Origin: an uncultured Dysosmobacter sp.
GTDB lineage: Bacteria; Bacillota; Clostridia; Oscillospirales; Oscillospiraceae
Assembly: GCA_934597465.1 (NCBI GenBank)
Contig: CAKTSC010000062.1
Span: forward strand, 1-7,417
Reading direction: 5' to 3'
Length of the DNA stretch: 7,417 nt
This document shows, piece by piece, positions 1 through 6,019 of the stretch. The position numbers and the translations under genes are program-made. Numbering within the stretch: the first letter of the stretch is position 1; each line of letters starts with the position of its first letter. The notes under the pieces were generated by a model. It was not told the origin of the DNA and made no database searches. It saw nothing but the letters and a program-made list of their open reading frames with translations.

Positions 1-1010
1 AGCTTCAGGGCCGCCACCACCTGGCTGGGCTTGCCCTGGTGGCAGGCGGAGCCGGCGCTGATGCAGATGCCCTGGGCGGAGAGATCGTTGACGATGTTCT
101 GGCTGGGCCAGCCCACAAGGGATACCGCCAGAACATGGGGTGCCCGGCCATCCCCCACCAGCACCAGATCCGGGATGGCGGTGAGCTGTTCGATGGCGTA
201 GGCCTTGATCTCCGCCATGCGGGAAAGGGTCTCTGGGAGGTTTTCCATCCGCAGCTCCACGGCCCGGGCGAAGCCCGCCATCTGGGCGGTGGCCTCCGTG
301 CCGGAGCGCAGGCCGCGCTCCTGGCCGCCGCCGGGGAGCAGGGGCTTCACGTTCCTCATCCGGGGGCCGAGATAGAGGGCCCCGATGCCCTTGGGCCCGC
401 CGATCTTGTGGGCCGAGAGGGAGATCATGTCCGCCCCCAGCGTCCGGGCGGAGAAGGGGATCTTCAGAAAGGCCTGGACGGCATCGGTATGGAGGAGGGT
501 CTGGGGGTTCCGGGCCTTCAGGCCCTCCGCGATCTCCCGGATGGGGTAGATGTTCCCCAGCTCGTTGTTCACCAGCATCACGCTGACCAGAGCCGTGTCC
601 GGCCGGACGGCGGCCAGGACGCGCTCCGCCGGGATGTTCCCCTTGCCGTCGGGGGATACATACGTGACCTCATAGCCCTGCTGGGTGAGCCACTGGCAGG
701 GCTGAAGGATGGCGCTGTGCTCCACGGAAGTCGTGACGATGTGCTTCCCCAGACGCCTGTTTTGCCAGAGGGCCGCCTGGATAGCCCAGTTGTCCCCCTC
801 CGTGCCGCAGGAGGTGAAGCAGAGGCCCTCCGCCGGGCAGTTCAGGGCGTCCGCCACGGTCTTGCGCCAGGCGGCCACCCGCTCCGCCATCTCCCGGCCC
901 AGGGAATACTGGGCGCTGGGGTTGCCGAACTCCTCGCACAGCACCTGATACATGGCGTCGGCCACCGGCCGGGGCACCGGGGTGGTGGCGGCGTGATCCA
1001 GATAGATCAT
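1..1010 (-). CDS. Cysteine desulfurase, NifS/IscS family, class V aminotransferase fold (3' end outside window)
   Basis: This PLP enzyme takes sulfur from L-cysteine, leaving alanine and an enzyme-bound persulfide, for Fe-S clusters and tRNA thiolation in the cytoplasm. I translated the minus strand: 336 complete codons are present. The family usually has about 380 residues, so roughly 45-50 are missing. Visible marks are the N-terminal YLDHAATTP (residues 3-11), GNPSA (29-33), TSVEHSA (94-100), VNNELG (147-152), HTDAVQ (174-179), the PLP lysine in SAHKIGGPKG (K202), RSGTE (235-239) and the catalytic cysteine in SAGSACHQGK (C323). The ATG at 1010 fits the family N-terminus and has an AAGGAGGG ribosome binding site at 1018-1025. 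It is divergent from the HAD-mtaB operon. Which paralogue it is (Fe-S assembly, or mnmA-linked thiouridine synthesis) cannot be told without the gene downstream of it, so no symbol is given. Confidence 0.95.
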   Translation of the reverse strand, partial: MIYLDHAATTPVPRPVADAMYQVLCEEFGNPSAQYSLGREMAERVAAWRKTVADALNCPAEGLCFTSCGTEGDNWAIQAALWQNRRLGKHIVTTSVEHSAILQPCQWLTQQGYEVTYVSPDGKGNIPAERVLAAVRPDTALVSVMLVNNELGNIYPIREIAEGLKARNPQTLLHTDAVQAFLKIPFSARTLGADMISLSAHKIGGPKGIGALYLGPRMRNVKPLLPGGGQERGLRSGTEATAQMAGFARAVELRMENLPETLSRMAEIKAYAIEQLTAIPDLVLVGDGRAPHVLAVSLVGWPSQNIVNDLSAQGICISAGSACHQGKPSQVVAALK

Positions 1011-1035
1011 GGCAGGGCCCTCCTTACTTTGGCTC

Positions 1036-1064
1036 TTGATGTCAAGCGGGAATCCCGCTATAAT
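1036..1064 (+). promoter_or_regulatory. Candidate sigma-A promoter for the HAD-mtaB-yfbR operon, with palindrome in spacer
   Basis: TTGATG (1036-1041) and a perfect TATAAT (1059-1064) are separated by 17 bp. Transcription would start near 1071, about 214 nt ahead of the HAD gene. The spacer holds a 15-bp palindrome, AGCGGGA-A-TCCCGCT (1045-1059), and the -35 lies in a second one, CTTGA-TG-TCAAG (1035-1046). A repressor bound there would cover both boxes. No regulator is identifiable from the sequence. Confidence 0.5.
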
Positions 1065-1116
1065 AAAGTGTCAGGGATCGTGGCCGGAGGCAGCTTCGGC
1101 CCCGGCCTGAACCTAT

Positions 1117-1145
1117 ATTATACGAAGACCCGGCGGAAAAGGCAA
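1117..1145 (-). promoter_or_regulatory. Candidate sigma-A promoter for the cysteine desulfurase gene
   Basis: On the minus strand, TTGCCT (1145-1140) and a perfect TATAAT (1122-1117) are separated by 17 bp. Transcription would start near 1110, leaving a leader of about 100 nt before the ATG at 1010. The -35 box is only a partial match. It also overlaps the loop of a GC-rich hairpin at 1129-1161. Confidence 0.55.
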
Positions 1146-1161
1146 GCCCCTTTCCGCCGGG
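1129..1161. other. GC-rich hairpin (11-bp stem) in the intergenic region
   Basis: CCCGGCGGAAA (1129-1139) pairs perfectly with TTTCCGCCGGG (1151-1161) across an 11-nt loop. The loop contains GGC-AA-GCC, which could extend the pairing. No T-run follows on either strand, so it is not a canonical terminator. It could be a leader structure in the plus-strand operon or an operator near the minus-strand promoter. Confidence 0.5.
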
Positions 1162-1174
1162 GGCGGATATCTTT

Positions 1175-1204
1175 GGGGCTTTCGTCTCTCATCCGGAAAG
1201 CCCC
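1175..1204. other. Hairpin (9-bp perfect stem) in the leader of the HAD operon
   Basis: GGGGCTTTC (1175-1183) and GAAAGCCCC (1196-1204) form a perfect inverted repeat with a 12-nt loop. It follows the 1129-1161 hairpin by 13 bases. A third small one, CGCCCC-GGAC-GGGGCG (1255-1270), lies just before the HAD start. No T-run follows any of them, so function is open: leader structure, operator or chance in GC-rich DNA. Confidence 0.45.
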
Positions 1205-1284
1205 GCGGTTCCCCCGGCCGGGTTCCGGACGGAGGGCCTCATCTACACCATCATCGCCCCGGACGGGGCGGAAAGCGGGGACGC

Positions 1285-1923
1285 ATGCGGGGCGTGAAAT
1301 GGATCTTCTTCGACGTGGGCTCCACCCTGGTGGACGAAACGGCGGCCTATGGGCGCTGGGCCCGGGACGTTCTGGCCGGGACGGACATCCCCCCGGCGGA
1401 GTTCGAGGCCCGGCGGCGGCGCCTGGCGGAGGCCGGAGATCCCGGGGGCGGGGCGGTGCTGGCCTGCTTTGGCCTTCCGGACGCTCCATGGCATCCGGAG
1501 GAGGAAGTCCCCTTCCCGGACGCCGTCCCGGCCCTTACGGAGCTGCGGCGGCGGGGATATTCCCTGGGAATCATCGCAAACCAGGTGGCGGGGCTCCCGG
1601 AGCGCCTGGCCCGGCGGGGCATGGGCGGGCTCTTCGAGGCCATCGTGACCTCGGCGGACTTCGGCTGCCAGAAGCCGGATCCCCGGCTTTTTGAGATCGC
1701 CCTCCACCAGGCCGCCTGCCGTCCGGAGGAGGCCGCCATGGTGGGCGACCGGCTGGACAACGATATCGCCCCGGCGAAACGGCTGGGGATTCGGACAGTC
1801 CGCATCCTGCAGGGCTATGGAGCCCTGTCCCGGCCCCGGGACGGCTGGGACGAACCGGATCACACCGTCTCCGCCCTCTTGGAGCTTCCGTCCCTTTTCC
1901 CTCAGAAAGGAGAGCACGCATGA
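1285..1923 (+). CDS. HAD-superfamily hydrolase (probable small-molecule phosphatase)
   Basis: A 212-residue haloacid dehalogenase-fold protein, probably a cytoplasmic phosphatase using an aspartyl-phosphate intermediate; its substrate cannot be read from the sequence. Motif I is FFDVGSTL with nucleophile D10. The second, acid-base aspartate of the usual DxD is glycine (G12), a variant found in some HAD subgroups. Motif II is IIANQ (residues 96-100), with alanine then asparagine where Ser/Thr is common. Motif III is K130 in QKPDP. Motif IV is GDRLDND (154-160). A helical cap lies at about 17-80. The ATG at 1285 has only a weak purine stretch upstream (GCGGGG). A GTG at codon 4 (1294) is an alternative start, and both keep motif I. 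It is the first gene of the operon, and its stop overlaps the mtaB start (ATGA at 1920-1923), which suggests translational coupling. Confidence 0.9.
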   Translation: MRGVKWIFFDVGSTLVDETAAYGRWARDVLAGTDIPPAEFEARRRRLAEAGDPGGGAVLACFGLPDAPWHPEEEVPFPDAVPALTELRRRGYSLGIIANQVAGLPERLARRGMGGLFEAIVTSADFGCQKPDPRLFEIALHQAACRPEEAAMVGDRLDNDIAPAKRLGIRTVRILQGYGALSRPRDGWDEPDHTVSALLELPSLFPQKGEHA

Positions 1924-3224
1924 AAGTTGCCATCTGCACCTTGGGCTGCAAGGTGAACCAATACGAGACCCAGGCCATGGAGCAGGAGCTCCGCCGCCGG
2001 GGCCACGAGATCGTGGATTTCTCCGCCCCGGCGGACGCCTACGTGGTGAACTCCTGCTCCGTGACGGCGGTCAGCGACCGCAAGTCCCGCCAGCAGCTCT
2101 ACCGCATCCGCCGGGAGCACCCGGCGGCGGTGGCCGCCCTCTGCGGCTGCTACGTCCAGACCCATCTGGAGGAAGTCCGCAAGCTGGACGTTGACCTTCT
2201 GGCGGGCACCGGCGGGCGGATGGAGTTCCTTGACCGCCTGGAATCCGCCGTCATGGAGAAACAGGCCGATGTTCCCCACGCCCCGGCGGAGTTCGTGGAT
2301 CAGGCCCTGCGGCGGCGGGAGTTCGAGCCCCTGCCCGCCGGGGGGCTGGAGGGCCGCACCCGGGCCATGCTGAAGGTGGAGGACGGCTGCGTCAACTTCT
2401 GCTCCTACTGCATCATCCCCTACGCCCGGGGCCCCGTGCGCTCCCTGCCCCTTCCACAGGCGGTGGAGGAAGCGGCGCGGCTCCAGGCCGAGGGCTACCG
2501 GGAGGTGGTGCTCACCGGCATCGAGATCTCCTCCTGGGGCCAGGACTTCCGGAACGGGCAGAGCCTCATCGACCTGATGGAGGCTCTCGCCGCCGCGCCG
2601 GAGCTCCGGCTGCGCCTGGGCTCCCTGGAGCCCAGGACGGTGACGGAGGACTTCTGCCGCCGGGCCGCCGCCCTGCCCCAGCTCTGCCCCCAGTTCCACC
2701 TCTCCCTCCAGAGCGGCTGCGACGCCACCCTGCGGCGGATGCACCGGAAGTATGACACCGCCCGCTACGCCCAGTCCGTCGCCCTTCTGAACCGGTACTT
2801 CGACCATCCCGCCGTCACCACCGACCTCATCACCGGCTTCCCGGAGGAGACGGAGGAGGAGTTTTCGGAGACCCTCGCCTTCCTGCGGCGCTGCGGCTTC
2901 GCCCGGCTCCACGTCTTCCCCTACTCCATCCGCCCCGGCACCCCGGCGGCCAAAATGGCCCAGGTGCCCAAGGCCATCAAGGAGGAGCGGGCCCGCCGGG
3001 CCATTGCCCTGGGGCGGGAGCTCCACGAGGCGTACATGGAAAAGTGCATCGGGCAGGTCTATCCTGTGCTCTTTGAGCAGCCCTCGGGAGCCCACTTCTC
3101 CGGGCACGCCCCCAACTATATGGAGGTGCTGGTGGACACGAAGGAGGATCTTCACAACCGCGTCCTCCCGGTGCGGATCACCGGAACGGAGGGGGACGCC
3201 CTGCTGGGCGAGATCGCGGAATGA
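1920..3224 (+). CDS. mtaB: tRNA (N6-threonylcarbamoyladenosine-37-C2) methylthiotransferase MtaB
   Basis: A radical-SAM enzyme that adds a methylthio group to t6A37 of tRNAs decoding ANN codons, giving ms2t6A and steadying codon-anticodon pairing. The 434 residues match the family length and three-domain plan. The N-terminal UPF0004 domain has cysteines C10 (TLGCKVNQYET, typical of MtaB rather than MiaB), C46 (NSCSVT) and C77 (CGCYVQ), which hold the auxiliary 4Fe-4S cluster. The radical-SAM core has CVNFCSYC (C157, C161, C164) followed by YARGPVRS. A C-terminal TRAM-like domain runs from about 373 to the end. The start at 1920 has an AAAGGAGAG site at 1906-1914 and overlaps the HAD stop. The stop at 3222-3224 overlaps the ATG of the next, broken gene. 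No key residue is missing. Choosing MtaB over MiaB or RimO rests on the N-terminal motif and is firm. Confidence 0.95.
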   Translation: MKVAICTLGCKVNQYETQAMEQELRRRGHEIVDFSAPADAYVVNSCSVTAVSDRKSRQQLYRIRREHPAAVAALCGCYVQTHLEEVRKLDVDLLAGTGGRMEFLDRLESAVMEKQADVPHAPAEFVDQALRRREFEPLPAGGLEGRTRAMLKVEDGCVNFCSYCIIPYARGPVRSLPLPQAVEEAARLQAEGYREVVLTGIEISSWGQDFRNGQSLIDLMEALAAAPELRLRLGSLEPRTVTEDFCRRAAALPQLCPQFHLSLQSGCDATLRRMHRKYDTARYAQSVALLNRYFDHPAVTTDLITGFPEETEEEFSETLAFLRRCGFARLHVFPYSIRPGTPAAKMAQVPKAIKEERARRAIALGRELHEAYMEKCIGQVYPVLFEQPSGAHFSGHAPNYMEVLVDTKEDLHNRVLPVRITGTEGDALLGEIAE

Positions 3225-3672
3225 TGCCCCGGTTCACGGGGGAACGCATTGACGGCGCCGCCTTTGCCCTCAGCGAGTACCGCCACTGGGAGGAGACCCA
3301 TAGCTACCTTCTCCTGGGGCGGGAACGGGCCCTGCTGATCGACACCGGGCTTGGGGTGGGGAACCTGAGGCGAGAGGTAGAGTCCCTGACAGATCTCCCC
3401 GTTTCCGTGGCCCTGACCCACGTCCACTGGGATCACATTGGAGGCTGCGCCCAGTTTTCGCCCCCCGCCGTCCATGGAGGCGGACTGGCTCCGGCGCTTT
3501 CCTCTGCCGGAGGCCGAAGTGCGGCGGCAGCTCTGCGCAAGAGCCTCCTCTTCCCTGCCCGCCGGATCCGGCGATCCGGGCCGGGGACGGCTTGCGCCGC
3601 CTGCGGGCGAGGGGTCTTCTCCACCAGGGGGCCGGGCACTTTGATTTTGGGGACTTTCAGATCCATCTATCA
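3221..3672 (+). pseudogene. Metallo-beta-lactamase-fold hydrolase, frameshifted and truncated
   Basis: The first ~75 codons from the ATG at 3221 (or 3224) encode a metallo-beta-lactamase-fold N-terminus: ALLIDTG at 37-43, and the zinc motif HVHWDH (H67, H69, D71, H72) then IGG. The reading frame then stops making sense. MBL-like sequence resumes in the next frame near 3477 (EADWLRRFPLPEAEVRRQL) and shifts again near 3537. It continues in the third frame through DPAIRAGDGLRRLRARG to FDFGDFQIHL, ending at about 3669. Nothing resembling the following family motifs (PGH, the metal-bridging Asp, the last His) appears before the yfbR ribosome binding site. So two single-base shifts and loss of roughly the last third are inferred. 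Family members usually have 200 or more residues. The start overlaps the mtaB stop (ATGATG), so it was once a coupled operon member. A sequencing error could explain the shifts but not the missing end. Confidence 0.75.
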
Positions 3673-3685
3673 GAAAGGAACTGCC

Positions 3686-4261
3686 ATGAGAAGTCATTTC
3701 TTTGCCTACCTTGCCCGGATGCGCTTCATCCAGCGCTGGGCCCTGATGCGCAACACCTCGCCGGAGAATGTCCAGGAGCACAGCCACCAGGTAGCCGTCC
3801 TGGCCCACGCCCTGGCCGTCATCCGCAACGAGAAGTTCGGCGGAAACGTGGACGCCGGGGCCGTGGCTGTGGCGGCCCTCTACCACGACGCCACGGAGAT
3901 CCTCACCGGCGACATGCCGACGCCCATCAAGTACTATAACCCCGAGATCCGGGGGGCCTACAAGGCCGTAGAGGCCGTGGCGGGGGACAAGCTCCTCTCC
4001 CTGCTGCCCCGGGAATTCCAGGAGACCTACCGCCCCATCCTCCAGCCCCGGGATGAGACCGTGGAGCGCCTGGTAAAGGCGGCGGACAAGCTCTCCGCCT
4101 ACATCAAGTGCCTGGAGGAGGTCAAGGCCGGGAACCTGGAGTTCCGGGAGGCGGCAGCGCAGACCAAGGAGGCCCTGGAGGGCTACGACCTTCCCGAGCT
4201 CCGCTACTTCATGGAGACCTTCCTGGAGAGCTTCTCCCTGAGCCTGGACGAGCTGAAGTAA
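3686..4261 (+). CDS. yfbR: 5'-deoxynucleotidase YfbR-like, HD domain
   Basis: A metal-dependent HD phosphohydrolase that, like E. coli YfbR, probably removes the 5' phosphate from deoxynucleoside monophosphates in nucleotide salvage and pool control. The 191 residues compare with 199 in E. coli, and similarity as I recall that protein is high along the length: SHFFAYLARM at 3-12, RW (17-18), LMRN, ENVQEHS (metal ligand H32), YHDATE (H67, D68, E71), TGDMPTPIKYY (D76) and KAADKLSAYIKCLEE (D134), ending in SLSLDE. The start is placed at the ATG at 3686 because it matches the family N-terminus exactly and has an AAAGGAA site at 3674-3680. The same frame is open back to 3221 through the broken MBL gene, so automatic annotation may call a 346-residue fusion. 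I consider that an artefact. The stop at 4259-4261 touches the ribosome binding site of the next gene. Confidence 0.92.
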   Translation: MRSHFFAYLARMRFIQRWALMRNTSPENVQEHSHQVAVLAHALAVIRNEKFGGNVDAGAVAVAALYHDATEILTGDMPTPIKYYNPEIRGAYKAVEAVAGDKLLSLLPREFQETYRPILQPRDETVERLVKAADKLSAYIKCLEEVKAGNLEFREAAAQTKEALEGYDLPELRYFMETFLESFSLSLDELK

Positions 4262-4274
4262 GGAGGGACAGCGC

Positions 4275-4841
4275 ATGGAAGCGAAGAAACTTCTGGAGAT
4301 CCTCTCCGTTGCCGAGCAGCTAAAGTGCCGCACCCGCCACTGCGATACCTCCTCCGGCCGCCGGGAGAGCGTGGCGGAGCACAGCTGGCGGGTAGCCCTG
4401 ATGGCCATGCTGATGGAGGACGAGTTCCCCGCCCTGGACATGGACAGGGTCATCCGCATGTGCCTGATCCACGACCTGGGGGAGGCCTTCACTGGGGACA
4501 TCCCGGCCTTCCTCAAGAAGAGCGAGGACGGCGAGAAAGAGGAGGCCATCCTGGAGCGCTGGGTGGAGGACTTCCCTTCCCCGTATAACACCGAATGGCT
4601 GACGCTCTTACAGGAAATGGACGCCCTGGAGACCCCGGAGGCCAAGCTCTACAAGGCCCTGGACAACCTGGAGGCTGTCATCCAGCACGACGAGTCGGAC
4701 ATTGCCTCCTGGCTGCCGCTGGAGTACGAGCTCCAGCTCACCTACGGCCGGGACAAGGTGGCCTTCTCCCCCTACCTCCAGGGCCTGAAGGCCGAGATCG
4801 ACGACTGGACGCGCCGCAAGATCGCGGAGAGCCGGCAGTAA
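4275..4841 (+). CDS. HD-domain phosphohydrolase, HDDC2/YfbR-related (putative 5'-nucleotidase)
   Basis: A 188-residue single-domain HD protein of the YfbR/HDDC2 group, predicted to be a cytoplasmic metal-dependent nucleotidase. Visible residues are RTRH near 19-22, ESVAEHSWRV (H36), CLIHDLGEAFTGDIP (H66, D67, E70, D75) and KALDNLEAVIQHDES (D130 as the last metal ligand, 128-142). It is clearly a different subgroup from the gene before it: the two share the HD skeleton but little else. The ATG at 4275 follows an AGGAGGG site at 4261-4267 that overlaps the preceding stop codon, so the two HD genes are cotranscribed. It is the last gene of the operon; the terminator at 4890-4930 follows. The exact substrate is unknown. 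Related HDDC2 proteins act on deoxynucleoside monophosphates, and that is the best guess. Confidence 0.88.
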   Translation: MEAKKLLEILSVAEQLKCRTRHCDTSSGRRESVAEHSWRVALMAMLMEDEFPALDMDRVIRMCLIHDLGEAFTGDIPAFLKKSEDGEKEEAILERWVEDFPSPYNTEWLTLLQEMDALETPEAKLYKALDNLEAVIQHDESDIASWLPLEYELQLTYGRDKVAFSPYLQGLKAEIDDWTRRKIAESRQ

Positions 4842-4889
4842 AGCGAAAAGGCATCCGCCGGAGGAATGAGCGGGCCGCATGAGACAGTC

Positions 4890-4930
4890 AACAGGCACAG
4901 CGGGATGGTTCGCTGTGCCTGTTTTGTTTC
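4890..4930 (+). terminator. Strong Rho-independent terminator of the HAD-mtaB-yfbR operon
   Basis: A perfect 13-bp stem, ACAGGCACAGCG plus one further pair (4890-4902 with 4911-4923), closes an 8-nt loop and is followed by GTTTTGTTT. It lies about 50 nt after the last HD gene and ends the plus-strand operon. Confidence 0.93.
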
Positions 4931-4996
4931 CTCTGATTTATCAAGTAGATTTCATGGCGCACTTTGATCCGCCTTTTTGCGTACCGTGCGGGCGTT

Positions 4997-5113
4997 CCTT
5001 GCCTCTTTGGGAGAGGTGGCCGAGCGCAGCGAGGACGGGGAGGGCAAACGCTGACGGCTGCAAAGCCCTCTCAGTCACCTGCGGTGACAGCTCTCCCAGA
5101 GGGGGAGCCAAGG
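4997..5113. repeat. Long imperfect palindrome, likely an interspersed intergenic repeat
   Basis: Two 49-nt arms (4997-5045 and 5065-5113) are imperfect inverted copies around a 19-nt centre. Shared blocks include CCTTG at the outer ends, TGGGAGAG, a GAC...GAGGGC stretch and GGGC/GCCC at the inner ends. The right arm holds its own perfect hairpin, GTCACC-TGC-GGTGAC (5074-5088). The left arm has a diverged equivalent. From memory, similar palindromes containing CTCTCCCAAAGGGAGAG-like cores are scattered between genes in gut Clostridia. Copy number here cannot be checked. It carries no gene, and the open frames across it are chance. Confidence 0.7.
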
Positions 5114-5150
5114 GGGGGCACCCCGTTCCATCGTATATTGGCAGGAAAAA

Positions 5151-5178
5151 TGGAGCATATCGGCAGCGATACGCTCCA
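5151..5178. repeat. Short inverted repeat (12-bp arms, one mismatch)
   Basis: TGGAGCATATCG (5151-5162) and CGATACGCTCCA (5167-5178) pair at 11 of 12 positions (the twelfth is A opposite C) across a GCAG loop. No T-run follows directly on either strand. It lies 37 bases to the right of the long palindrome and may belong to the same repeat unit. I see no gene between 4931 and 5317. Confidence 0.5.
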
Positions 5179-5249
5179 CTCTCTGTTTTATGACCACGCA
5201 TCAAACTCCGGCGGGTGTCTTTCCTTTCCGATGCCTGGCCCCGGCTGGC

Positions 5250-5278
5250 TTGCGGCAGGGGCTGCCCTGTGATAGAAT
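5250..5278 (+). promoter_or_regulatory. Candidate promoter for the alpha/beta hydrolase gene
   Basis: TTGCGG (5250-5255), a 17-bp spacer and TAGAAT (5273-5278), with TG one base before the -10 (extended -10). Transcription would start near 5285, giving a leader of about 33 nt. A GTG at 5285 in frame with the gene would then be almost leaderless, which argues for the ATG at 5318. Confidence 0.6.
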
Positions 5279-5317
5279 GGGGCTGTGTCAAATATCGGGG
5301 TCTGTGAGGGGAAACAC

Positions 5318-6004
5318 ATGGAGATCGAGTTATTCTATCAGGAGAAAGGGAGCGGCGAGCCGCTGATCCTGCTGCACGGAAACGGCGAGGACAGCTCCTA
5401 CTTTCAGCACCAAATCGACCATTTCCAGGGCAAGTACCATGTGTTCGCCCTGGATACCCGGGGGCACGGCCGCTCCCCCAGGGGCAGCGCGCCCTTCACC
5501 ATCCGGCAGTTTTCCCGGGATTTATACGACTTCATGGCCGCGCGGCGGATCCCCGCCGCGATCCTTCTGGGCTTCTCCGACGGGGCGAACATTGCGATGC
5601 AGTTCGCGCTGGAGCATCCCGGGATGATCAGGGCCCTGATCCTCAACGGCGGCAACCTTGACCCGTCAGGCGTCAAACGGAGCGTGCAGCTCCCCATCGA
5701 GATGGGATACCGGATCGCACAGCGCTTTGCCGCCAAGTCGGCGGACGCCGGGAAGCATGCCGAGCTGCTGGGCCTGATGGTGAACGAGCCCCATATCCAG
5801 CCCCGGGAGCTGTCCCGGATCACCGCGCCCACGCTGGTCATCTGCGGCACGAAGGACATGATCCGGGAAGCCCACACGCGGGAGATCTCGGCGAGCCTTC
5901 CCAATGCCCGGCTGACGATCCTCCCCGGGAACCATTTCATTGCCAACCGGCATCCGGCGGAGTTCAACCGGGCGGTGGAGGAGTTCCTGGAAGCCGTCCG
6001 GTAG
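5318..6004 (+). CDS. Alpha/beta hydrolase fold protein
   Basis: A 228-residue cytoplasmic serine hydrolase of the alpha/beta fold; there is no signal peptide. The oxyanion region is LILLHGNGED (16-25), followed by ALDTRGHGRS (44-53). The nucleophile elbow is GFSDGAN with S87. The acid is D180 in CGTKDM, and the catalytic histidine is H206 in PGNHF. The triad is therefore complete, and the protein is likely active as an esterase or related C-C/C-O hydrolase, but the substrate is not evident. The cap between strands 6 and 7 (about 113-166) is short. The ATG at 5318 is preferred over an in-frame GTG at 5285 because it has GAGGGGA at 5306-5312 with 5-nt spacing. The gene stands alone, with its own promoter and a terminator shared with the convergent transporter gene. 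Family assignment is firm; function is not. Confidence 0.9.
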   Translation: MEIELFYQEKGSGEPLILLHGNGEDSSYFQHQIDHFQGKYHVFALDTRGHGRSPRGSAPFTIRQFSRDLYDFMAARRIPAAILLGFSDGANIAMQFALEHPGMIRALILNGGNLDPSGVKRSVQLPIEMGYRIAQRFAAKSADAGKHAELLGLMVNEPHIQPRELSRITAPTLVICGTKDMIREAHTREISASLPNARLTILPGNHFIANRHPAEFNRAVEEFLEAVR

Positions 6005-6019
6005 CTTCCCAAAAGAAGA

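Noticed and set aside
1067..1297. Open frame upstream of and overlapping the HAD start, ending at a TGA at 1295
   Set aside because: The overlap resembles translational coupling, and the last ~25 codons look gene-like. But there is no ATG, GTG or TTG in the frame after the stop at 1064, and the product is not recognisable. It could at most be a remnant.
39..1694. A 551-codon open frame on the plus strand opposite the cysteine desulfurase and across the HAD gene
   Set aside because: It is antisense to a clear cysteine desulfurase and out of frame with the HAD gene. The product is Gly/Pro/Arg-rich without domain motifs, as expected in GC-rich DNA where stops are rare.
1902..3155. A 417-codon minus-strand open frame opposite mtaB
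   Set aside because: It is a shadow of mtaB. The composition is biased to Gly, Leu, His and Val with no recognisable domain, and mtaB has all its family motifs.
3221..4261. A genuine bifunctional MBL-HD nucleotidase fusion
   Set aside because: The middle of the frame is nonsense while MBL-like sequence continues in the two other frames. YfbR also has its own start and ribosome binding site at exactly the family N-terminus.
3152..4645. A 497-codon minus-strand open frame across the two HD genes and the broken MBL gene
   Set aside because: It is antisense to two genes with intact catalytic motifs, and there is no convincing ribosome binding site or domain.
4866..4970. A ~34-codon open frame starting with an apparent GAGGA site after the last HD gene
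   Set aside because: It runs through the terminator hairpin, so transcripts would end inside it. The product shows nothing recognisable.
4879..5291. Open frames of about 100 codons on both strands across 4879-5291
   Set aside because: They lie over a terminator and a palindromic repeat. Both strands are open, and no ribosome binding site or domain supports either.
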